DNA of 64,000 nucleotides from Pseudomonadota bacterium. GTDB taxonomy: Bacteria; Pseudomonadota; Gammaproteobacteria; Burkholderiales; Burkholderiaceae_B. The stretch is from positions 62,001-126,000 of the forward strand of contig JAEWEV010000025.1 of the NCBI GenBank assembly GCA_023389155.1. Reading direction: 5' to 3'. The notes under the pieces were generated by a model, which saw only the letters and a list, made by a program, of their open reading frames with translations, was not told where the DNA came from and did not search any database. Numbering within the stretch: the first letter of the stretch is position 1; every line of letters begins with the position of its first letter. The translations under genes and the position numbers were made by a program. Below are positions 8,374 to 16,616 of this stretch, one piece after another.

Positions 8374-9354
8374 ATGGCTAGTATTCAGAAGACCGCAAAT
8401 GGCTACCGTGTCCAGGTGTGTGTGAACCGCGTCCGCTCATCGAAAACATTTAATTCCCGCCGAGAATGTGTAGAATGGGCTGCGGAGCAAACACGCCTGA
8501 TTGAAACACCTACCCACAAGATCACATTCGGTGATGCACTGAGTGAGTATCTAAAAAAGGAAAGCCCGAAGAAAAAAGGCGAACGATGGGACGCAATCAG
8601 GATTAATGCATTTCTGAGAAATGATTCCGAATTATGCGCAAAACTCATTGGAGATATAACGAAAGCTGACATAGCGAACTGGCGGGATAGACGAGTTAAG
8701 GAAGTATCCGACTCAACCGTTCTGCGCGAATGGTCGCTGCTATCGAGCGTCTTTAATGTCTGCATTAATGAGTGGGGTTGGCTTACAACCAATCCCATGC
8801 GCGGCGTCAAAAAACCTAAAAATCCGCCGCCCCGGGACCGCTTAATAAGCGCCGAAGAAATTGAACAGATGGATTATGTCGCCGGATACTCTCATGATTC
8901 GGATTTAACCATTCTGACCCAGCGTGCCATCGCAGCAATGCATTTCGCCATTGAAACGGCGATGAGGGCGCAAGAGATTCTATTGCTTGAATGCAATGAC
9001 CTGTCCTGGCGTATAGCTCATGTAAAAACCTCAAAAACACGCGCCGGCATCCGTAACGTACCGCTTTCGATAGTCGCGATGGGAATCATCGAAAGGCTGC
9101 GCAAGGCGAACGGCGCCAAAAAGACCGTGTTTGAACTGAGCAAATCTCAGTTGGATAGTCTTTTTCGGAAGACACGCAACAAAGCAGGTTTGGCCGGCTT
9201 CACTTTTCATGATTCCCGAGCGACAGCAATAACTCGGCTATCAAAAAAGCTGGATATTTTGGCCCTGGCCAAAATGATCGGACACAAAAACCTGTCGTTG
9301 CTGATGGTCTATTACCGAAACGGCGCGCAAGAGCTTGTTTCGAAACCGGATTAA
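8374..9354 (+). CDS. Tyrosine-type site-specific integrase
   Basis: A 326-residue tyrosine recombinase that would integrate or excise an element at the adjacent tRNA-Thr. The N-terminal arm-binding part (MASIQKTANGYRVQV), the SAM-like core-binding helices (about 60-150) and the catalytic domain all appear intact. Catalytic residues are visible: Arg in ETAMRAQEILLLE, Lys in KTSKTRAGIRN, HDSR with its His and Arg, His in MIGHKN and the nucleophilic Tyr in MVYYRNG. Only about 1-2 kb of possible cargo follows, so the element is small or eroded. No second copy of the tRNA 3' end is visible nearby. Confidence 0.92.
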   Translation: MASIQKTANGYRVQVCVNRVRSSKTFNSRRECVEWAAEQTRLIETPTHKITFGDALSEYLKKESPKKKGERWDAIRINAFLRNDSELCAKLIGDITKADIANWRDRRVKEVSDSTVLREWSLLSSVFNVCINEWGWLTTNPMRGVKKPKNPPPRDRLISAEEIEQMDYVAGYSHDSDLTILTQRAIAAMHFAIETAMRAQEILLLECNDLSWRIAHVKTSKTRAGIRNVPLSIVAMGIIERLRKANGAKKTVFELSKSQLDSLFRKTRNKAGLAGFTFHDSRATAITRLSKKLDILALAKMIGHKNLSLLMVYYRNGAQELVSKPD

Positions 9355-9433
9355 ATCGAAAGTCTTGATCCGATCTGACATATGCCTTCTTGGGTGTTGT
9401 CAGACCAGATTGAATAGAATCATCGTATGTCGT

Positions 9434-9655
9434 TCATTGGCACTGGGTTTGCCGATATGTATCTACGAGCAATTGCATCGTTGCCGGCCTGCTTAGGCCC
9501 CGTTCCTTTGCGATTGCATCAAATTCATTTGCCAGTTCGGTTTTCAGCCGAAACGAAAACTGCTTAAGAATTCCAGCAGCAAGTAATCGCTTTACCGATT
9601 CCGCCGCAGTTTTGGCTCTTAATTTCCGACTGTGTTCTGTTTTGCTATTTGCCAT
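9434..9655 (-). CDS. Small ribbon-helix-helix-like DNA-binding protein
   Basis: A 73-residue basic protein. The segment FSFRLKTELANEFDAIAKERGLSRPATMQLLVDTYRQ has the strand-helix-helix pattern of RHH/CopG or Arc-like repressors, preceded by a positively charged N-terminal tail. The frame stays open to 9718, but ATG 9655 has the ribosome binding site (GGAG, 6 nt spacing) and is chosen. It lies 79 bp past the integrase stop in convergent orientation. It could be an excisionase-like or element-control regulator, or a solitary antitoxin-like protein. No partner toxin is seen. Confidence 0.65.
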   Translation of the reverse strand: MANSKTEHSRKLRAKTAAESVKRLLAAGILKQFSFRLKTELANEFDAIAKERGLSRPATMQLLVDTYRQTQCQ

Positions 9656-9718
9656 TCTATGCTCCTTATCCGAATTGACAACCTCAGAGAAGTTTAGTAA
9701 ATTTCGATCTGAAACCAA

Positions 9719-9734
9719 GGGAGTCGCACCTCCC
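9719..9734 (-). terminator. Short stem-loop downstream of the micro-ORF
   Basis: GGGAG (9719-9723) and CTCCC (9730-9734) form a small GC stem just after the stop of the 22-codon minus-strand ORF. The stem is short and has no U-run, so its termination role is uncertain. Confidence 0.3.
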
Positions 9735-9746
9735 CCGGTCTCCCGA

Positions 9747-9815
9747 TTAGTAGGCTGGAGTTGCTAACACCAGCATCATGCTAATCAGGACAAGTAGTAC
9801 TGCGATCCGTAACAT
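9747..9815 (-). CDS. 22-residue hydrophobic micro-protein
   Basis: The minus strand reads an ATG at 9815 preceded by a near-perfect ribosome binding site (AAGGAG, 6 nt spacing) and encodes MLRIAVLLVLISMMLVLATP plus AY before TAA. After one Arg it is an uninterrupted hydrophobic helix, so it is probably a single-pass inner-membrane micro-protein. It is far below normal annotation cutoffs. Its 5' leader carries two stem-loops. It sits between the RHH-like gene and an otherwise empty region in the tRNA-Thr island. It could be a type I toxin-like or regulatory membrane peptide; I know of no named family match. Confidence 0.5.
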   Translation of the reverse strand: MLRIAVLLVLISMMLVLATPAY

Positions 9816-9838
9816 CGCAAACTCCTTCTCAGAAATCC

Positions 9839-9879
9839 CCCGGTTCATCCGGGTCCGCATGGGCTGCTTGTCAGCCCAT
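9839..9879 (-). promoter_or_regulatory. Tandem stem-loops in the micro-ORF leader
   Basis: Two hairpins lie directly upstream of the micro-ORF on its transcript: ATGGGCTG/CAGCCCAT with a 5-nt loop (9859-9879) and CCCGG/CCGGG with a 5-nt loop (9839-9853). The second ends about 18 nt before the ribosome binding site. They may control translation or transcript stability. Confidence 0.45.
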
Positions 9880-10405
9880 TGCGATTATTATAGGTTTGCC
9901 CGTAATAATACTAAATGATGTGAATCAAGAAGCGGCGCTACTTGGCAATTATTTTTTACCCTATTGATGTATCAGACGCACAAAGTCCTGCAGTGCGTTC
10001 AACTGCCAAATAGCTTGATCCCCTTCGGCCACGATTCCGATAAGATCTTGAGCAACCTGTCCATCAAGTTCGGCTCGTGCGGCTCCATGGTCTCGGCTTT
10101 GACTTCTTCATGGCTAGAGAACCAACTTCTGAAATAGGAGGCTAACTATTGCACTTAACGGTATACAACGCATATACGCACGGTCTGTTCTGCTTAAAAG
10201 CCAGCAACTTCTGAATGGAAATTTTGACGGTGCAAAGATTTGGACAGCTGCCACAGTGAACATAAGGGCTGCTCGTCTACGCTCCAAGCGAGCATCATTG
10301 CGGCCCTATTTGCAGTTGGCTGAAATTTGGCTTACAACTGCGAAACACATCACCCTCGCCTTCCTCATTATCATGTCTACAAAGTTCATTGAAAAAGGAG
10401 CGTCT
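9880..10405. other. Intergenic stretch without a supported gene
   Basis: No gene with a credible start is seen. A minus-strand frame ending at a TAG at 9961 reads protein-like for about 45 codons (ending NALQDFVRLIHQ) but has no start codon, so it may be a gene fragment in the eroded island. Confidence 0.4.
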
Positions 10406-10675
10406 ATGAAACGGCTAATTCTGGTTATAGGGTTACTCACCGTGTTCCTGACTGGCTGTGTGGTTCACGACAGGCACTCGGGGTACCGGGACGGGTACAG
10501 GTATAGCGGACCAACACACGAACGGGTGTATCACCACAAAAAAATTCGGCATCACAAAAGACTTCAGCATCACAAAAGGGTACAACACCACAAGAAGCTG
10601 CAGCGTCATAAAAAATACAGCCGTCCAGCGAAACACAAAAGCCATCGCGCGAATCACCACCGCCATCGTCGGTAG
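10406..10675 (+). CDS. His/Lys-rich lipoprotein
   Basis: An 89-residue precursor. MKRLILVIGLLTVFLTGC is a signal peptide with a lipobox (LTGC), giving a lipid-anchored cysteine at about residue 18. The mature part is dominated by repeats of the type HHKK/HHKR (residues about 43-70) and ends HRANHHRHRR. It contains roughly 20 histidines, a composition suited to binding Ni, Cu or Zn ions or polyanions. The ribosome binding site GGAG supports ATG 10406, although the frame is open further upstream. An intrinsic terminator follows directly. Function unknown. Confidence 0.7.
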   Translation: MKRLILVIGLLTVFLTGCVVHDRHSGYRDGYRYSGPTHERVYHHKKIRHHKRLQHHKRVQHHKKLQRHKKYSRPAKHKSHRANHHRHRR

Positions 10676-10682
10676 ACCAACG

Positions 10683-10706
10683 ACACCCGCTATTGCGGGT
10701 GTTTCT
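10683..10706 (+). terminator. Rho-independent terminator after the lipoprotein gene
   Basis: ACACCCGC and GCGGGTGT form an 8-bp stem with a TATT loop, followed by a short T-rich stretch. It begins 7 nt past the lipoprotein stop. Confidence 0.75.
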
Positions 10707-10934
10707 ATCTATGGGCCTTTCTCACAGTGAGAAAAAAGACAGTTTGCACTGTGCAACTGAAGTGTTCGAAGATCCCCTCGCCTGGTATTTCATTTGGTAT
10801 CGGGCATCTCCATGCAAACGATACCAAATGAATAATTTTATGGTGTTGGTGTGTTCGCATGCATATTTTCATGGTCCAGCAAGCTCAGCCGGTGGATCCA
10901 TGTGCAACTGCCGATGCCCTAATAGCATGTCGGT

Positions 10935-11357
10935 TTATGAAATTTTCCGTGCAGATTCGACCGCTCCTGTGTACTGTGGCAGATCGTCTGCGATATCGAA
11001 CCAGGGTGCTTTTGCGCCAACAAACACGTGTCTTTCGGGTCTGATACCGGGATCGGTATCCAAAGACCCTAGCGGCAGACCGTAGCAGGAACTATCGTTA
11101 TCAAACCGGCTCAATACAGGTGATCCGCAGTGACTGCAGAATCCACGATGCGTACCGGGTGACGATTCATAGAATTTCACCAGATGGCTCCCTTTTACAA
11201 ATTCAAAATCTGCCACCTCTACTCGCGCCCGACTTCTAAATGCCGCTCCATGTGCTTTGCGACACATCGAACAATGGCAATTCAACGCACCCGACAGTGT
11301 TCCGGTTATTTCATACTTAACGCCACCGCAAAGACAGCTTCCAGCTATTTTTTTCAT
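10935..11357 (-). CDS. GFA-family (glutathione-dependent formaldehyde-activating type) Zn protein
   Basis: A 140-residue CENP-V/GFA fold protein. The zinc-binding cysteines appear in the usual order: SCLCGGVKYEI, then NCHCSMCRKAHGAAF, and later FCSHCGSPVLS. The founding member promotes S-hydroxymethylglutathione formation, but most paralogues have no proven role. It stands alone, converging on the preceding lipoprotein gene and divergent from the reductase. Confidence 0.88.
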   Translation of the reverse strand: MKKIAGSCLCGGVKYEITGTLSGALNCHCSMCRKAHGAAFRSRARVEVADFEFVKGSHLVKFYESSPGTHRGFCSHCGSPVLSRFDNDSSCYGLPLGSLDTDPGIRPERHVFVGAKAPWFDIADDLPQYTGAVESARKIS

Positions 11358-11607
11358 CTGCTTTCCTCGAATTTATATTGATAATAGCAGATGTGTTGTT
11401 ACCCCCGTTCCATTGAACGCCACTTTCCAATCCAGACACCTCTCTTTCCACACAATCACTCCGATCCGCTTGTTTAATGTGGCCGGTAATTCGCCGCAGT
11501 GCGTGACGGCAGGCCATGGTCCGGTAGAATTGCCTTATCATCAGGTGTTATTCATCTGTCATACCCGTGAACTACCCAATGCATTGCCGTATAGAAGGAA
11601 TAGGAAA

Positions 11608-12606
11608 ATGCTGAATAATGAAGCCATTCAGGTCATCTCGAAACCCACAGGCATACCCACAGCAGAGAATTTCAAGATTGAACAGACAGCCGTTCCCCAA
11701 TTGCAGGCCGGGCAGGTACTTGTGCGAAACGAGTGGCTTTCTGTCGACCCGGCAATGCGCGGCTGGCTTGCCGACACCAATAACTATGCAAGTGTTCCGG
11801 TTGGCGATGTCATGCGTTCATTGTGTGTTGGTACTATTGAGGAATCCCTTGCAGACGGATACACCAAAGGCGAACGCATAATGGGCTGGTTTGGCTGGCA
11901 ACATTATGCGGTCATCAAGCCCGGTGCAATCGTACAGAAAATTACTGCCACCGATCTTCCCTCTTCTCTTTACCTTGGCGTCCTGGGTCTGAATGGCGTA
12001 ACGGCGGCTACCGCACTGGACAAACTCGGATCTCCAAAACCAGGAGAAACGGTGGTGGTCTCGACCGCCGCAGGCGGCGTCGGTTCCTGTGTGGGGCAGC
12101 TGGCCAAAGCTATAGGCTGTCGCACGATCGGGCTGACCGGTACGCCGGAAAAAGTAAATGCCTGTCTGGAAGATTTCAAATATGATCATGCCATCAACTA
12201 CAAAACAGACGATATTGATCTTTCCCTGAAAGAGATGTGTCCGGCAGGCGTCGATGTTTATTTTGACAATACGGCTGGCGCTATTTCAGATGTCGTTATG
12301 CAGCACCTGGCGATTGGCGCACGCGTAGTTGTATGCGGAACCGCATCAATTGCCTCATGGGATCCTCCGCCCATGGGCCCGCGAGTAAATCGCATTCTCC
12401 TGACCCGTCGCGCACGCATGCAGGGCTTCATTCTCTTCGATCACAAAGATACCTACGCGGGTTATGTGGAGCAGCTTGAGGATCTTGTCAGGTCAAAAAA
12501 ACTGACATATCGCGAACACATTACCGATGGGTTGAAGACAGCAATGGGTGCCATTGAAGAGCTATATCGTGGAGAAAATCTTGGCAAACGGCTGATCCGT
12601 TTGTAA
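11608..12606 (+). CDS. NADP-dependent oxidoreductase, MDR family (CurA-like)
   Basis: A 332-residue zinc-free medium-chain reductase of the 2-alkenal/curcumin reductase group. VDPAMRGWL near residue 48 and STAAGGVGSCVGQLAKAIG (nucleotide-binding AxxGxxG) are diagnostic, and the C-terminus ends GENLGKRLIRL as usual. The frame is open upstream to 11257, but homologues start near MLNNEAIQV and a GGAA-type ribosome binding site precedes ATG 11608. The catalytic zinc ligands of classical alcohol dehydrogenases are absent. It likely reduces alpha,beta-unsaturated carbonyls with NADPH. Confidence 0.88.
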   Translation: MLNNEAIQVISKPTGIPTAENFKIEQTAVPQLQAGQVLVRNEWLSVDPAMRGWLADTNNYASVPVGDVMRSLCVGTIEESLADGYTKGERIMGWFGWQHYAVIKPGAIVQKITATDLPSSLYLGVLGLNGVTAATALDKLGSPKPGETVVVSTAAGGVGSCVGQLAKAIGCRTIGLTGTPEKVNACLEDFKYDHAINYKTDDIDLSLKEMCPAGVDVYFDNTAGAISDVVMQHLAIGARVVVCGTASIASWDPPPMGPRVNRILLTRRARMQGFILFDHKDTYAGYVEQLEDLVRSKKLTYREHITDGLKTAMGAIEELYRGENLGKRLIRL

Positions 12607-12762
12607 TCCAGTTGCACCCTTCCCCATGCGATTTAATACGCGGCGCTTTTCGCGGACACTTTGCCCGGGCCAGCATCAACGGGGAGAGCACGCATCTTGG
12701 CAAGATATGTCATCTCGACCGTATCTAATCTAAATTGCGTAACTCTCCCAGGACGCCGCGTG

Positions 12763-13731
12763 TCATCCCATACCAATATTACGATCAACTTTATTTCGCA
12801 GATGGATTGCCTGTAAACGAAGCTCGCCAAGAAATCTCACGACCGCAGGAGGCGGCTCTTCGGCGTGATACACCGCACCCACAGGCCCGAAACCTGCTGT
12901 CAGGGGCAAAGCGTGCACAAGTCCGATTTCATGCAAATGCGCACCCAAAGAGGCAGAACACACAGCTACATAGTTTGTCTGCCGCAAAATCATCTCAATC
13001 GTGATGATTGACGCCGTTTCCAGTCGAGGGCGAATCCAAGCACCACCGTTTTCCAGTAAGACAGTCTCGAGTCGATTTCTCATCAGGGTGTTCTTGTCGG
13101 GCATGATCCAGGGATACTGTACAAGATCTTCCCATGCTGGATTATCCTTTCCACACAATGGATGTGCAAGACCGACGATTGCAACAATACGATCTTCGAA
13201 CAGGACTTCATGCGTCAGTCCTGGCGCATAAGCACGAGAATCAATCGATCCAACAACAATATCCAGTTCGCGCGCTTCCAGTTTTTCAAGCAGCAGTGAA
13301 AATGCACCCTCCGTCATATGTATCGCAATATCCGGTGCAGCCGATTGAAATGTACAAATGGAATTCGGAATCAGATAGGCTAGGCCTGCAGTGACACTCC
13401 CTACGTGAAGACTGGCAGGAGCGCCCTGCGCCAGCAAATCGAGTTCGTTCTGTGTCCTGGCGATATCCCCGATTAATCGAGTCGCAAGACGCAGTAATAC
13501 GTCACCTTCAGGCGTAAAAGTGATTTTGCGGCCTCGCACTACGAGCCTGACGCCGAGCAACTCCTCCAATTCGTTCAGCCAATGGGACATGGCTGACTGC
13601 GTCATATGTAATGTTCGTGCAGCCTCTGAGAGTGTGCCCGCTCTCCGGAGAATGAGAAAATACTCTAAATGGCGTACTTTCAATCGGCGTGCCCACGAGA
13701 TATCTTTGGTCGTAGTTATATGAGTATTCAC
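12763..13731 (-). CDS. LysR-family transcriptional regulator
   Basis: A 322-residue regulator. The N-terminal winged helix reads LKVRHLEYFLILRRAGTLSE followed by AARTLHMTQSAMSHWLNELE; the C-terminal effector domain spans about 110-310. The start is GTG at 13731 with a GGAG ribosome binding site, and it overlaps a perfect 16-bp inverted repeat. It is divergent from the Bug/gamma-glutamyltransferase pair (100 bp between starts) and is the obvious regulator of that module, probably responding to the Bug ligand or its product. Confidence 0.9.
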   Translation of the reverse strand: MNTHITTTKDISWARRLKVRHLEYFLILRRAGTLSEAARTLHMTQSAMSHWLNELEELLGVRLVVRGRKITFTPEGDVLLRLATRLIGDIARTQNELDLLAQGAPASLHVGSVTAGLAYLIPNSICTFQSAAPDIAIHMTEGAFSLLLEKLEARELDIVVGSIDSRAYAPGLTHEVLFEDRIVAIVGLAHPLCGKDNPAWEDLVQYPWIMPDKNTLMRNRLETVLLENGGAWIRPRLETASIITIEMILRQTNYVAVCSASLGAHLHEIGLVHALPLTAGFGPVGAVYHAEEPPPAVVRFLGELRLQAIHLRNKVDRNIGMG

Positions 13732-13735
13732 TCAT
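13720..13735. promoter_or_regulatory. Inverted repeat overlapping the LysR start
   Basis: ATGAGT-ATTC-ACTCAT is a perfect 6-4-6 palindrome covering the GTG start region of the LysR gene. It lies about 100 bp from the Bug start and may be an autoregulatory operator. Confidence 0.4.
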
Positions 13736-13831
13736 ACTCCATCAGCAAAATTTCATAGAGAAAACAGGGCCCTGTCTGGTGCATATTATCTACAATGTGC
13801 GAAATAACATTATTTCTTGCAAGGCCACATC

Positions 13832-14812
13832 ATGAGAGTTTACTCCAGTTTCTTTATGATCATCGCATCGACATTTCTGCTTGCAGGCCCAAATCTGAGT
13901 CACGCTGATGCAACGTTCCCAGAACGCCCGATCAAAATTATTGTGTCTCAACAGGCGGGCGGAGGCACTGACAACTTGGCTCGCATGTGGGCTGAAAGCG
14001 TTGGTAAATCACTAAATGTCCCTATTGTTGTCGAAAATCGTCCCGGTGCAGGTGGTGCAATTGCAGCCAAAGCCGTATTGTCCCAACGTGCAGATGGATA
14101 CACGCTGTTTTTGGCGGGTGTATCCCAAATGGTTCTTAACAAGTTTGTTTACAAACCATTGTCATATTCACCTGAAAAAGATTTTACGGGTGTGGGAATG
14201 CTCACGACAGTGCCTTTTGTCCTTGTCGCCAGTCCCCAATCCGGGTTAAACAGTTTCGACGATTTGCAGAAAGCAGCAAAAGCGGATCCGGAAAAAATTA
14301 CGTTCGCATCGTCCGGGAATGGAAACTCAACACATCTTGTCGTCGAAATGTTGATGAAACAGGCAGATTTCAAAATGCTGCATATTCCGTATCGCGGGGA
14401 ACCGGACAGTATTGTATCTACGGTAGGCGGTAATACTCAAATCGTAGCACCCGTTTTAAGTAGCGCCCTGCCATTGATCAAAGAAGGCAAGCTCAAGCCA
14501 TTATTGGTTTTTAATGATAGTCGAGTCCCTGAGCTGCCAGATGTACCCACTGCAGCCGAATTAGGATTAAAAGGATTTGAAAACATAGGCTGGAGCGGGG
14601 TCGCAGCAAAAGCCGGCACACCGGACGATGTGATAGAGAAACTGCATGCCGCAACGCAAACGTTTCTGCAAGATCCCGAAGTGCAAAAAAAGTTTGACGC
14701 AGTACAGGTGCGCTCGATGCCAGGAGCGGCTGCTGAATTGATAGACTTGACCGTTCGCGATACTGCCAAATGGCAGGATGCAGTGGGCGATCTGAATCTG
14801 AGTGTTAAATAA
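13832..14812 (+). CDS. Bug-family periplasmic solute-binding protein
   Basis: A 326-residue receptor with a Sec signal (MRVYSSFFMIIASTFLLAGP). Characteristic segments are FPERPIKIIVSQQAGGGTDN, VENRPGAGGAIAAKAVL and ADGYTLFLAG. ATG 13832 is preferred over the upstream TTG 13817, which would put five extra residues before the signal. The gamma-glutamyltransferase-like gene follows after 12 bp, so they are co-transcribed. The ligand may be a gamma-glutamyl or other N-acylated amino acid. Confidence 0.92.
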   Translation: MRVYSSFFMIIASTFLLAGPNLSHADATFPERPIKIIVSQQAGGGTDNLARMWAESVGKSLNVPIVVENRPGAGGAIAAKAVLSQRADGYTLFLAGVSQMVLNKFVYKPLSYSPEKDFTGVGMLTTVPFVLVASPQSGLNSFDDLQKAAKADPEKITFASSGNGNSTHLVVEMLMKQADFKMLHIPYRGEPDSIVSTVGGNTQIVAPVLSSALPLIKEGKLKPLLVFNDSRVPELPDVPTAAELGLKGFENIGWSGVAAKAGTPDDVIEKLHAATQTFLQDPEVQKKFDAVQVRSMPGAAAELIDLTVRDTAKWQDAVGDLNLSVK

Positions 14813-14824
14813 GCGGCGGCGATT

Positions 14825-16441
14825 ATGTACAAAAATGGAATGGTGGTTTGCCCCCAGCCAGAGGCGGCAGAATCAGGTATCGATATTTTGCGAGCCGGGG
14901 GCAACGCCGTTGATGCGGCAGTCGCTTGCGCCATGGCCCAGACTGTCGTAGACCCGCTGATGTGTGGAATCGCAGGATTCGGCTCCGCTGCTATTTACCT
15001 GCCTGATGACAATATTCATGAATATATGGATTTTTACGCTCCTGCGCCCAAACAGGCTCGCGCGGATATGTGGGAAGCGCTGCTGGAGAGCGAAGCACGC
15101 GATGGTTTTGGCTTTTCAATAAAGGGGAAACTCAATGATTTGGGAGCTCAATCTATAGGCGTTCCAGGAACATTGCTGGGTCTCAAGCGCATGCACGAAA
15201 GGTACGGGCGACTGCCCTGGCCAGACGTCCTTGCGCCCGCAATCAGCTGGGCGCGGGACGGATATTTTGTACGACCTGCCATGTATGCTTTCTGGATCGA
15301 CGAGCCAATTGCAGGACGCGTCGCCAATCGGGATCGTTTGACATACTCACCCTCCGGGCGTGAGTTATATTGCCGCTTAGACGGCACCCCCAAAACGATT
15401 GGGACTCCACTGCGTAATCCCGATTATGCGGCAACGCTGGAGTTAATCGCGCGCGACGGAGCAAGGACGTTTTACTGCGGTGACGTTGCAGAGCAAATGG
15501 TTAGCGACTTGCGAAATCAGGGCGGTATTCTTAGTATGGAGGATCTCGCAGCTTACGAACCACAAGTCAATTCCCCCCTGATTGGAACGTATCGTAACCG
15601 GCGTATTACCACGAATCAGCCACCCGGAGGCGGAACGATGCTCCTTGAGATGCTCAATATCCTTGAGCATTTTGATCTCGGCAAATACCATCACAATAGC
15701 GCAGATTATATCCAACTGGTTTGTGAAGCGATGAAACACGCTACGGTAGACAAAGACCGGTATATCGGTGATCCAGACTTTGTGGACATTCCGCTTGATC
15801 GCTTATTATCGAAAACTTATGCTAAGCGAGCTGCAGATGCGATTAAAGAGGGTTCCAGAATCGAAGTCCCGCGCTTCAGTGGCAGCTCCCCGGAACCACG
15901 AGACACCACTCATTTATCTGTCATCGATTCTGATGGCAACTGTGTTGCTTTGACGCATTCGTTAGGCATGCCGTCGGGAGTCATTACATCAGGATTGGGA
16001 TTCATGTATAACGGCTGCATGAGTGTTTTTGACCCACGTCCCGGGCGGGCTTCAAGTATTGCGCCAGGAAAATCGCGATTCACATCCTCATGCCCAAGTA
16101 TCATTTTCAAAAACGATAAGCCTGAGATCATATTGGGTGCACCAGGCGGTACGCAGATTGCCATGGGCGTGCTGCAAACCATCCTGAATGTCGTAGATTT
16201 CGACATGCCAATCCAGGCTGCCGTGGCAGCTGCGCGTTTTTCATCAACCAGCAATCTTATTGACATATCAAATCGCATACCTCGCGCTGTCAGTCGTGCA
16301 CTGGAAGACGCGGGTTACCAAGTCGCGCGAAATCCTTTCGGGCACACAATAGGCTGGGTTCATGCGATTCATGTGGACGATAATGGTTTTCAGACAGGCG
16401 CCGCCGATCCCGGCCGCGACGGGGTCGCTTATGGAATATGA
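14825..16441 (+). CDS. Gamma-glutamyltransferase-family Ntn hydrolase, no signal peptide
   Basis: A 538-residue member of the GGT family, whose precursors cleave themselves before a threonine that becomes the nucleophile. AGGNAVDAAVACAMAQTVVDP is the N-terminal signature, DTTHLSVIDSDGNCVALTHS contains the predicted cleavage-site Thr (about residue 360), and IAPGK and LGAPGGTQIAMGVLQTI are the substrate-pocket motifs. Classical GGT is exported, but here translation starts MYKNGMVVC with no signal sequence, so the enzyme is probably cytoplasmic. It directly follows a Bug receptor gene, suggesting intracellular hydrolysis of an imported gamma-glutamyl-like amide, or a related acylase reaction. 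Confidence 0.85.
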   Translation: MYKNGMVVCPQPEAAESGIDILRAGGNAVDAAVACAMAQTVVDPLMCGIAGFGSAAIYLPDDNIHEYMDFYAPAPKQARADMWEALLESEARDGFGFSIKGKLNDLGAQSIGVPGTLLGLKRMHERYGRLPWPDVLAPAISWARDGYFVRPAMYAFWIDEPIAGRVANRDRLTYSPSGRELYCRLDGTPKTIGTPLRNPDYAATLELIARDGARTFYCGDVAEQMVSDLRNQGGILSMEDLAAYEPQVNSPLIGTYRNRRITTNQPPGGGTMLLEMLNILEHFDLGKYHHNSADYIQLVCEAMKHATVDKDRYIGDPDFVDIPLDRLLSKTYAKRAADAIKEGSRIEVPRFSGSSPEPRDTTHLSVIDSDGNCVALTHSLGMPSGVITSGLGFMYNGCMSVFDPRPGRASSIAPGKSRFTSSCPSIIFKNDKPEIILGAPGGTQIAMGVLQTILNVVDFDMPIQAAVAAARFSSTSNLIDISNRIPRAVSRALEDAGYQVARNPFGHTIGWVHAIHVDDNGFQTGAADPGRDGVAYGI

Positions 16442-16616
16442 TTTAACGATTTTTCCAGGTTAACACCAGGATAACTCCATACGTTAGAGTGACTCGACGG
16501 ATTTGCTAAGTTCTACGCCGACAACTTCAACGTTGTGTTCCCCATACATTCCGACAACAATCCCAGAATGTATCGAACATTCTTATGGATTTGGCTTTAT
16601 TGTAAATATTTTTATC

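Noticed and set aside
9961..10107. Minus-strand frame ending NALQDFVRLIHQ reads like protein
   Set aside because: It has no start codon or ribosome binding site and is preceded by a stop; at most a fragment.
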